A DNA stretch of 64,000 nt from Craterilacuibacter sp. RT1T. Its GTDB lineage: Bacteria; Pseudomonadota; Gammaproteobacteria; Burkholderiales; Chromobacteriaceae. A program made the translations under genes and the position numbers. The number at the start of each line of letters is the position of its first letter. The first letter of the stretch is position 1. The stretch lies in the NCBI RefSeq assembly GCF_023502145.1, contig NZ_JAMFLI010000007.1, positions 105,313 through 169,312 of the forward strand, read 5' to 3'. Positions 57,742 through 64,000 of this stretch are shown here, one piece after another. The notes under the pieces are model-generated. The model worked only from the letters and a program-made list of their open reading frames with translations, searched no databases and had not been told where the DNA came from.

Positions 57742-57925
57742 CATTTCTGCGCTCCTGAAGCAGCTTTAAGTGCTGGGTGGAATTAGGTGTAGTGGGCTAT
57801 ATGAAAGCAGCACACAGGCGCTTTTTGTCGTAGTGAACATGGATGACGGATCAAATACGCGGATATTTTTTGCATCAAGCTGATTTAGCAGGCATGCGAT
57901 TTTTTTCAGCAAAAATAGCTACTTG

Positions 57926-57950
57926 GCCGGCTTTGGCCGGCAGCTTTTGT
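57926..57950 (+). other. Secondary hairpin in the ompW-potA gap
   Basis: GCCGGC-TTTG-GCCGGC (57926-57941) followed by AGCTTTTGTT, a short terminator-like structure about 110 bases before potA. The rest of the 57742-58020 gap shows no coding frame. It could be a backup terminator for ompW read-through. Confidence 0.4.
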
Positions 57951-58020
57951 TCCTGATCAGGAAAATGCGCTGAGGTCTTGAATTTTCAGGGCAATTTGGG
58001 GTTCCCCCGGGGGGGATTTT

Positions 58021-58029
58021 TGCTACAAT
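58021..58029 (+). promoter_or_regulatory. Candidate extended -10 promoter of potABCD, behind a C5G7 tract
   Basis: TGC-TACAAT (58021-58029) forms an extended -10 with start near 58036. Directly upstream is a homopolymer pair CCCCC-GGGGGGG (58004-58015). The only -35-like word, TTGGGG (57996-58001), is 22 bp away, too far unless the tract shortens. The leader is about 24 bases and contains a GGGGAAG ribosome site. Confidence 0.5.
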
Positions 58030-58059
58030 TGCGCCCTTTTTTATGGGCGGGGAAGATCC

Positions 58060-59145
58060 ATGGCTCTCCTTGAAATCCGCAACGTTGTAAAGCAGTTCGA
58101 TGACTTCACCGCTGTGAACAACGTCAGCCTGTCCGTCGAGGCAGGTGAGTTCTTTACCTTGCTGGGTCCTTCCGGTTGCGGCAAGACAACCTTGTTGCGC
58201 ATGTTGGCCGGTTTCGAGCAGCCCGATTCGGGCCAGATTCTGCTCGATGGCAAGGATATGTCGCAGGTGCCGCCGGAAAAGCGTCCGGTACATACGGTAT
58301 TCCAGAACTACGCCTTGTTCCCGCATATGACGGTGCGCGAGAACGTGGCTTTCCCGCTCAAGATGGCCGGCTGGGCCAAAGACAAGATTGACGCGCAAGT
58401 GGACGAACTGCTGGAGGACGTACGTCTGACCCGGTTCGGTAAGCGCTATCCGCATGAGATGTCGGGTGGTCAGCGTCAGCGTGTAGCGATTGCGCGCGCG
58501 CTGGTCGACCGTCCGCGCCTGTTGCTGCTGGACGAGCCGCTGTCTGCGCTGGATGCCAAGTTGCGTGAAGAGATGCAGCTTGAGCTGATCAATCTGCAAA
58601 AAGAAGTCGGCATCACCTTTGTCTATGTCACCCACGATCAGGGCGAGGCGCTGGCGCTGTCGCACCGTATCGCGGTGATGAGCAACGGTCAGGTCGAGCA
58701 GCTGGATATTCCGGAGAATATCTACGGCAACCCGAAAAACCGTTTTGTCGCTGACTTCATCGGTCAGTGCAATGTGCTGGAAGGCTCCGTCAAGGCAGTC
58801 GATGGCGACACCATGACGGTGGATATCAAGGGCTGCGGCGAGGTCAAGACGCTGGCAGTGCCCGGTGCGGCCGTTGGCAAAGCGGGCTGGCTGGCGCTGC
58901 GTCCGGAAAAGATCAAGCTGGATAAAGAGCTGCCGGATCTGCCGGACGAAGCCTATTTCAAGGGACGCATTCATGACTGCCTGTATCTGGGCGATGTGAC
59001 GATCTACATCGTCGAGGTGGCCGAAGGCGTGCTGATCGAGACCATGCTGCCGAACAATATCCCCGGCGTGGCCAAGTTCTTTGACGATAACGACGAAGTG
59101 GAAGTCGCCTGGCGCTTTGACGCCGGGCGCTTCCTGTTCGAGTGA
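58060..59145 (+). CDS. potA: Spermidine/putrescine ABC transporter ATPase PotA
   Basis: The ATP-binding subunit of a polyamine importer. It has 361 residues: Walker A GPSGCGKT at 36-43, Q-loop FQNYALFPHMTVRENVAFPL, signature SGGQRQRVA at 135-143, Walker B LLLLDEP, H-loop YVTHDQGEA, and a C-terminal TOBE regulatory domain. It leads potA-B-C-D in one operon. Putrescine (PotFGHI-like) specificity is also possible, because the PotD partner has features of both. Confidence 0.93.
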   Translation: MALLEIRNVVKQFDDFTAVNNVSLSVEAGEFFTLLGPSGCGKTTLLRMLAGFEQPDSGQILLDGKDMSQVPPEKRPVHTVFQNYALFPHMTVRENVAFPLKMAGWAKDKIDAQVDELLEDVRLTRFGKRYPHEMSGGQRQRVAIARALVDRPRLLLLDEPLSALDAKLREEMQLELINLQKEVGITFVYVTHDQGEALALSHRIAVMSNGQVEQLDIPENIYGNPKNRFVADFIGQCNVLEGSVKAVDGDTMTVDIKGCGEVKTLAVPGAAVGKAGWLALRPEKIKLDKELPDLPDEAYFKGRIHDCLYLGDVTIYIVEVAEGVLIETMLPNNIPGVAKFFDDNDEVEVAWRFDAGRFLFE

Positions 59146-59153
59146 GGCCGGTG

Positions 59154-60047
59154 ATGAAGCTGCAAAACCGATTGGGCAAGTATTTGCTGTCCTGGCCGCC
59201 GCTCGTCTATCTGGTGCTGTTTTTCCTGATTCCGACCTGCATCATGTTTGTCGCGGCCTTCCGCTTTCCGGGCGACTACGGCGGGCTGGCACCGATGTAT
59301 TACATCGAAGAAGGCCGCATGGTGTGGGATCTGACGCTGGAGAACTTCCAGCGTATCGTGGAAGAGCCGATCTACCTCGAGCTGTTTCTCAAGTCGGCAG
59401 GCTATGCCGGGCTGACGACGCTGGTGTGCATCCTGATGGCGTATCCGCTGGCATGGCTGATTGCGCGCTCGCAGAAAAAGCACCGCGATCTGATGCTGTT
59501 GCTGGTGATCCTGCCGTTCTGGTCCAACTTCCTGATCCGCATCTATGCCTGGATGATTATCCTTGGGCCGCAGTCGGCATTTACCAAGGCGCTCAACTGG
59601 GTGTGGACCGGTATGGGCTTTGAGCCTTTGCAGCTGCTGTTTACCCCGTTCGCCGTGATTGTCGGCATGGTCTATGTGCATCTGCCGTTTATGGTGTTGC
59701 CGCTGTACGCCAATCTGGAAAAGCATGATATGTCGCTGCTGGCGGCGGCGCAGGATCTGGGGGCCAATGCCTGGCAGCGCTTCTGGAAGATTACCTGGCC
59801 GCTGTCCCTGCCCGGCATCTTTGCCGGCTCCGCGCTGGTGTTTATTCCGGCCCTAGGCATGTTTGCGATTCCGGACATTCTGGGCGGCACCGATTCGATC
59901 ATGATCGGCAACCTGATCAAGCAGCAGATTCTGGATACGCGTGACTGGCCATTCGGCGCGGTGCTGTCGATCATGCTGACGGCGGGGGTATTGGGTATTG
60001 CGGCCTTGGGTTCGCTGGTAGCAAGGGGAGGGGTGAAACGTGGCTAA
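59154..60047 (+). CDS. potB: Polyamine ABC transporter permease PotB
   Basis: 297-residue inner-membrane permease with six hydrophobic segments and the EAA-type coupling loop near DMSLLAAAQDLGANAWQRFWKITWPLSLPGI (ATPase contact). The ATG at 59154 is preferred with GAGG upstream; a GTG at 59142 overlaps potA. It overlaps potC by 8 bases. Confidence 0.92.
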   Translation: MKLQNRLGKYLLSWPPLVYLVLFFLIPTCIMFVAAFRFPGDYGGLAPMYYIEEGRMVWDLTLENFQRIVEEPIYLELFLKSAGYAGLTTLVCILMAYPLAWLIARSQKKHRDLMLLLVILPFWSNFLIRIYAWMIILGPQSAFTKALNWVWTGMGFEPLQLLFTPFAVIVGMVYVHLPFMVLPLYANLEKHDMSLLAAAQDLGANAWQRFWKITWPLSLPGIFAGSALVFIPALGMFAIPDILGGTDSIMIGNLIKQQILDTRDWPFGAVLSIMLTAGVLGIAALGSLVARGGVKRG

Positions 60048-60834
60048 GAAGCAATCCGTCTGGCTGTGGGTATCGGCCATTTCGACTTACCTGTTTCTCT
60101 ACCTGCCGCTGGTAATCGTCGTGGTGTTCTCGTTCAACGATTCCAAGCTGAACGCGGAATGGGTGGGCTTTACCTTCAAATGGTATGACCAGCTGTTTCA
60201 CAACGACAAGATGCTGACTGCAGCCGGGCACTCGCTGATGATCGCAATTGCCGCCAGCCTGTTGTCCACCTTTTTCGGGACGCTGGCCGGGGTGGCGATG
60301 CACAAGTACAAGCTGCGCATTCTGCCGTTTCTGGTGCTGACGCCGATCGCGATTCCCGAGTTGCTGACCGGTGTCAGCCTGGTGATCTTCTTCGTGATGG
60401 TCAATCAGGTGCTGGGCATCCTCGAGCTGGGGCTATTTACCATTTTGCTGTCGCATGTGGCGTTCTGTATCGGCTTTGTCGCCATCGTGGTCAAGGCACG
60501 CATGCAGGGCATGGATGACTCGCTGGTCGAGGCGGCGCGCGATCTGGGCGCCACGCCATTTCAAGCCTTCCGTCTGGTGACGCTGCCGGTGATCCGCCCG
60601 GGCATTATTGCCGGTGCCCTGATGGCGTTTACGCTGTCCATCGATGATTTCGTGATCACCTTCTTTACCGCCGGGGCCGGTGCATCGACCCTGCCGCTGG
60701 AGATCTATTCGATGATCAAGATTGCGGTGACGCCGGAAGTCAATGCGGTATCGTCCTTGCTGATGCTGTTGACCTTGGTGCTGATCGTGATTGCCTCGCG
60801 TGTCTCGCCCAATTCTTTGCGCGCAGATAACTGA
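60040..60834 (+). CDS. potC: Polyamine ABC transporter permease PotC
   Basis: 264 residues, six hydrophobic segments, EAA loop DDSLVEAARDLGATPFQAFRLVTLPVIRPGI, and the family ending AFTLSIDDFVITFFTAGAGASTLPLEIYSMI. It has a GTG start with AGGGGAGGGG upstream, inside the potB 3' end. Followed by a stable hairpin before potD. Confidence 0.92.
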   Translation: MAKKQSVWLWVSAISTYLFLYLPLVIVVVFSFNDSKLNAEWVGFTFKWYDQLFHNDKMLTAAGHSLMIAIAASLLSTFFGTLAGVAMHKYKLRILPFLVLTPIAIPELLTGVSLVIFFVMVNQVLGILELGLFTILLSHVAFCIGFVAIVVKARMQGMDDSLVEAARDLGATPFQAFRLVTLPVIRPGIIAGALMAFTLSIDDFVITFFTAGAGASTLPLEIYSMIKIAVTPEVNAVSSLLMLLTLVLIVIASRVSPNSLRADN

Positions 60835-60840
60835 GTCAGC

Positions 60841-60868
60841 ACAGGCCGGCGTATGTTCGCCGGCCTGT
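60841..60868 (+). promoter_or_regulatory. Stable hairpin between potC and potD
   Basis: An 11-bp perfect stem ACAGGCCGGCG/CGCCGGCCTGT with a 6-base loop and TATTTCC after it. The tail is too poor for efficient termination. It probably protects the 3' end of potABC mRNA or adjusts potD relative to the membrane subunits. Confidence 0.55.
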
Positions 60869-60912
60869 TATTTCCATTTCTCCCATTACCGCCATGGCGG
60901 CAGGAAAACCTC

Positions 60913-61977
60913 ATGAAAAAATTGCTATTGTCGCTGGCCTTGCTGGCCTCTGTTCCGGCTTTTGCGGCGAATACCCTGCATCTGTATAACTGGAACAATT
61001 ATCTGTCCGCCGATGCTGCCAAGCGTTTTGAGGCGCAGTGCAAGTGCAAGCTGGTGCAGGATTATTATGGCGACAATGAAGAGATGCTGGCCAAGATGGC
61101 TGCCGGCGCCAAGGGATACGATATTGTGGTGCCAACCGGCTATGCCGTGCAGGCGCTGGTGGGGCAGGGCAAGGCGGAGAAGTTGGACAAGAGCAAGATC
61201 GCCAATGTCAAAAACCTGAATCCGGCTTATCTGAATGCCTTCTTCGACAAGGGCAACCAGTATTCGTTGCCATATGCGCTGACCACCACCGTGCTGGGTT
61301 ACAACGAGACGGCGCTGAAAAAGCTGGGCATCGCCGACAAGGCCAATAGTTGGGCGCTGATTTTCGATCCGGCCGTGCTCGCCAAGATCAAGGGCAAGGT
61401 GATTGTGCTGGATTCGCAGCGCGAGCTGGTTGCCGCTGCGCTGATGTATCTGGGCAAACCCGCCAACTCGACCAATCCGGCAGACTGGAAGGCCGCGCGC
61501 GATGTCATCCTGAAGGCCAAGCCTTACTGGGCCACTTTTAACAACCAGAGCTATATCAAGGAGCTGACCGTCGGCAATATGCTGGTGGCGATGGGCTACT
61601 CCAACGATATGGTGCAGGCGCGTGAAGATGCCAAAAAAGCCAAGCGTCCGTTTGTGGTCAGCTTTGGTTTGCAAAAAGAGGGCAATACCATGTCGGTCGA
61701 CAACTTCGTGGTGCTGAAAGATGCGCCGCGCAAGGATTTGGCCTATCAGTTCATCAACTTCATGTTGGACGGCAAGAATGGTGCCGAGCTGACCAATAGC
61801 ATGGGTACTGGCAGCCCGAATGCGGCATCGATGGCTTTTGTTAACAAGGACATTGCCAAGTCGCCGGCAGTTTTCCCGACCAAGGCCGATATGCCGCGCC
61901 TGCAGCAACTGCAGGATCTCAATAGCCGTCAGCGTCGCGAACTGAACCGCTTGTGGGCCGAGATCAAGCTGAAATAA
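60913..61977 (+). CDS. potD: Periplasmic polyamine-binding protein PotD/PotF-like
   Basis: 354 residues with a signal peptide (MKKLLLSLALLASVPAFA, cleavage before AN). The mature part begins NTLHLYNWNNYLSADAAKRFEAQC and continues YDIVVPTGYAVQALVGQGK, the spermidine/putrescine-binding fold; NWNNYL and W/Y residues line the polyamine site in the family. AGGAAAACCTC precedes the ATG at 60913. It is the last pot gene. Confidence 0.92.
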   Translation: MKKLLLSLALLASVPAFAANTLHLYNWNNYLSADAAKRFEAQCKCKLVQDYYGDNEEMLAKMAAGAKGYDIVVPTGYAVQALVGQGKAEKLDKSKIANVKNLNPAYLNAFFDKGNQYSLPYALTTTVLGYNETALKKLGIADKANSWALIFDPAVLAKIKGKVIVLDSQRELVAAALMYLGKPANSTNPADWKAARDVILKAKPYWATFNNQSYIKELTVGNMLVAMGYSNDMVQAREDAKKAKRPFVVSFGLQKEGNTMSVDNFVVLKDAPRKDLAYQFINFMLDGKNGAELTNSMGTGSPNAASMAFVNKDIAKSPAVFPTKADMPRLQQLQDLNSRQRRELNRLWAEIKLK

Positions 61978-62008
61978 TCGTCAAATCGCTATTCGATTCG
62001 ATGGCGAG

Positions 62009-62042
62009 AGTCTGTGGCAGGATTTTTTCCTGCCACAGACTT
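62009..62042 (+). terminator. Hairpin after potD
   Basis: A 14-bp stem AGTCTGTGGCAGGA/TCCTGCCACAGACT (62009-62022 with 62028-62041) with a T5 loop. No T-run follows, so it is an atypical terminator or an mRNA-protecting structure at the end of the pot operon. Confidence 0.55.
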
Positions 62043-62093
62043 GAAGTGAGTATGCCGCCCTAGGTATGCTTGTCTGATTAACTCAATCAGGCT

Positions 62094-63188
62094 TTGCATG
62101 ACGTGGCCAATGCCCAGCGTTCCCATGTGGCTCAGTACACGGCCCTGATCACCTTTGTGGTGATTGTCTTTTCCAGTTTCTACCCGTTTACCGGTTGGGT
62201 CTATAGTGGCCGTCCGCTGCTCGAATTCCTCAGTTATCCGCTGCCTTATTATTTCCGCCTGTTCGATAACGCGGTTAATTTCTTTGTCTACCTGCCACTA
62301 GGCTTTGCTCTGGCGCTCAGTTCGCGTTGCCGCATTGTGTCCTGGTTGCTGGCTTTGCTGCTTTCTTTGCTGGTGAGTTTCAGCGTGGAGTTCGGCCAGC
62401 AATTCCTGCCCATGCGCGTGTCGTCCAATCTGGACATGTTGTACAACATGGCCGGTGCGTTCGTCGGCGCGACGCTGGCGGTCAGTCCGCTGTTTCGCCG
62501 TCTGTGGCATCGGGTATGGCTCAAGCGCCAGCGCTATTTTCGCCATGAGAATGTAGCCGATTACGCGGTGGTGCTGATCGTAGTCTGGTTTGTGACCCAG
62601 CTTGACCCGTCAGTGCCGCTATTCGGCGTGGTGGTGCGGCCTATCGGTTTACCGCAGCCCTTTGTTTCGCCGATGGAAAACCCGATGCTGTTTTTGCTGC
62701 TGGTTGAAGCCGGCGGGGTCATGCTCAACCTCGCCGCCTTCTTGCTGTTTATTACGACATTTCTGGCTGCCCGCCGTTACGTCGCCCGTGCCATCACAAT
62801 TGCGCTGGTGCTGGCGTGGTTTCTCAAGGTGCTGGCGGCTGGCACCTTGCTGAAGCCCATGGCCTTTTTCGAGTGGATCAACCAGTACGTGATGACCGGT
62901 TTGTCTGCCGGCTTCTTGCTGGTATGGCTGGTGACGCGCTTTGGACAGCAGGTGCAGGCGGTTGTGGCATTGCTGGCATTATTGGGGACACAGTTCATGG
63001 TCTTTCTCTGGCCACTGGCACGCAGCGATGCCGATATGCTGTCTCTGTTCCGCTGGCATTACGGCCATCTGGCCAATATGAACGCGTTGGTCGCTTTTCT
63101 GGCTCAGTTGTGGCCTTATGCCGCCTGCCTGGTGTTGCTGGGTTTGTTATGGCAACCGCTTTGCCGGGAAAAGCTGAAGCCGCAATAG
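62094..63188 (+). CDS. VanZ-family membrane protein
   Basis: Up to 364 residues with about nine hydrophobic segments. The first half (TALITFVVIVFSSFYPFTGW..., then NFFVYLPLGFALALSSR and VSFSVEFGQQFLPMRVSSNLDMLYNMAGAFVGATLAV) is a VanZ domain; the second half adds further membrane segments. VanZ proteins are linked to teicoplanin resistance in enterococci, but most homologues have no known role. The start is uncertain: TTG at 62094 or GTG at 62103, with only a weak ribosome site. Its 3' end overlaps the convergent nucleotidase gene by 42 bases. Confidence 0.75.
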   Translation: MHDVANAQRSHVAQYTALITFVVIVFSSFYPFTGWVYSGRPLLEFLSYPLPYYFRLFDNAVNFFVYLPLGFALALSSRCRIVSWLLALLLSLLVSFSVEFGQQFLPMRVSSNLDMLYNMAGAFVGATLAVSPLFRRLWHRVWLKRQRYFRHENVADYAVVLIVVWFVTQLDPSVPLFGVVVRPIGLPQPFVSPMENPMLFLLLVEAGGVMLNLAAFLLFITTFLAARRYVARAITIALVLAWFLKVLAAGTLLKPMAFFEWINQYVMTGLSAGFLLVWLVTRFGQQVQAVVALLALLGTQFMVFLWPLARSDADMLSLFRWHYGHLANMNALVAFLAQLWPYAACLVLLGLLWQPLCREKLKPQ

Positions 63189-63800
63189 CGCGCGCAGTGA
63201 TGTGATGCGGGCATCAACATAGCAGGGGCGGCGAGGCTCGCGCGTTAACCAGACGGTTTTCATGCCCAGTGCCCGTGCCGTTTTCAGATTGGGCAAGCTG
63301 TCTTCCACCATAATGCAGTGCCTTGCTTGTAGGCCTTCCCGGGTCAGTACCTTGCGAAAAGCCGCCGGATCGGGTTTGGGGGTGAAGTCCAGTCGTTCCA
63401 CACCATAGTGCGCACTAAAGTGATGCGAGATGCCCAGACGCAAGAGCAGGTCTTCTACATAGTGTTGCGGCCCGTTCGACAGCAGGATTTTGCGGCCGGG
63501 AAGTTTGGCCAGAACGGATTCAAGATAGGGTTCATGCCGCAGCATGCCGGCAAAGTGCTCGCAAGGGTGGGTCTGCTGCAGGAAATGGTGTGGATCAATG
63601 CCGTGATGTTGAACCAGGCCTTTGAGTGTGGCGCCGTATTGCAGCCAGTAACGCTGGCGCAAGCGATGCGCTTCTGCTTCATCTACGGCTAGATGCTCCA
63701 TGATATAGCGGGTCATCAGCAGGTTGATATGGGGAAAGATACCGTGATCGGCATTGTGCAGGGTGTTATCCAGGTCAAAAATCCAGGTGGGTGCAGGCAA
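63147..63800 (-). CDS. HAD-family pyrimidine 5'-nucleotidase
   Basis: 217 residues of the haloacid dehalogenase superfamily. Motif I is DLDNT with D9 and D11, motif II LSNGP near 106-110, motif III KP in FTPKPDPAAF and motif IV EDSLPNLKTARALGM. The pattern FDLDNTLHNADHGIFPHINLLM is the pyrimidine 5'-nucleotidase (Sdt1-like) subgroup of betaproteobacteria. It has a TTG start at 63800 with GGAG six bases upstream. The C-terminus overlaps the VanZ-family gene on the other strand. Confidence 0.85.
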   Translation of the reverse strand: MPAPTWIFDLDNTLHNADHGIFPHINLLMTRYIMEHLAVDEAEAHRLRQRYWLQYGATLKGLVQHHGIDPHHFLQQTHPCEHFAGMLRHEPYLESVLAKLPGRKILLSNGPQHYVEDLLLRLGISHHFSAHYGVERLDFTPKPDPAAFRKVLTREGLQARHCIMVEDSLPNLKTARALGMKTVWLTREPRRPCYVDARITSLRALLRLQLFPAKRLP

Positions 63801-63933
63801 AATAATCTCCAGTTCTGATGGTTCTATTATCCCTCTGCTTATTTATGTATGGGGTAGTGAATTTTGTTTTCTTTAAAAACAAACACTTGCTGTTTTTATG
63901 GCTAGATTTGACGGTTTTGTCTGGTTTTAGCTG

Positions 63934-63962
63934 TTGACGCCTCCGAGCAAGGTGCGTATATT
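63934..63962 (+). promoter_or_regulatory. Strong promoter at the window end, probably rRNA operon P1
   Basis: TTGACG (63934-63939, 5 of 6), a 17-bp spacer and TATATT (63957-63962, 5 of 6), with an AT-rich stretch upstream (63840-63930) and a GC-rich discriminator (TCGCCTCC) after it. That layout is typical of stringently controlled rRNA promoters. No gene follows within the window, so the 16S rRNA or another stable RNA would lie just beyond 64000. Confidence 0.6.
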
Positions 63963-64000
63963 TCGCCTCCTCAGCTGACGACGCAAACGAAACAAGCGAA

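Overview
The window is a GC-rich chromosomal segment from a betaproteobacterium, almost certainly order Neisseriales (Chromobacteriaceae/Chitinibacteraceae-like rather than Neisseria itself). This rests on the gene order fusA-tuf-S10-spc-alpha, on L4, S8 and RpoA proteins that I recognise as closely Neisseria-like, and on the miaB-phoH-ybeY-corC-lnt order. It looks like core chromosome with one accessory glycan locus. I saw no insertion sequence, prophage or CRISPR array.

Layout. (1) 1-16985: the 3' part of fusA, then tuf, the S10, spc and alpha ribosomal protein genes, secY, rpoA and rplQ, all on the + strand. Three gaps in this run carry control signals: a terminator-like hairpin between rpsJ and rplC, a perfect TATAAT promoter plus about 130 nt of foldable RNA between rpsQ and rplN, and a promoter/hairpin before rpsM. 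Between secY and rpmJ, where infA (IF1) normally sits, there is a decayed infA pseudogene. (2) 16986-21428: a MocR-type regulator divergent from a beta-alanine:pyruvate aminotransferase and an acylating semialdehyde dehydrogenase, with paired CTGTACAG palindromes between them. (3) 21438-26680: lnt, corC, ybeY, phoH and miaB on the - strand. (4) 27069-30855: an FNR-type box, a YheO/DauR-like regulator, a serine transporter and an L-serine dehydratase, which look like an oxygen-responsive serine-to-pyruvate module. (5) 30873-36268: a GNAT protein, a small secreted protein, tRNA-Met, a MidA-like methyltransferase, folM, ttcA and a spermidine-synthase-like protein. (6) 36274-48377: a glycan locus. 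wbpA, wbpB, wbpD and wbpE make UDP-GlcNAc(3NAc)A; a flippase, an acetyltransferase, three GT4 glycosyltransferases, a DegT aminotransferase and an initiating phosphoglycosyl transferase follow. There is no polymerase or chain-length regulator, which suggests a short lipid-linked glycan. (7) 48386-57741: a diguanylate cyclase, a HypT-like LysR regulator, an outer-membrane barrel, aspA, yggL, an Ig-like lipoprotein with Asp/Asn-rich loops, ubiD and ompW. (8) 58021-63800: potABCD, a VanZ-family protein and a HAD nucleotidase, ending in a consensus promoter with a GC-rich discriminator that probably drives an rRNA operon just beyond the window.

Several modules feed central metabolism from amino compounds: serine to pyruvate, beta-alanine to acetyl-CoA, aspartate to fumarate, and polyamine uptake. 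The most notable observation is the infA pseudogene inside an otherwise intact spc/alpha cluster. It implies that IF1 is supplied from another locus.
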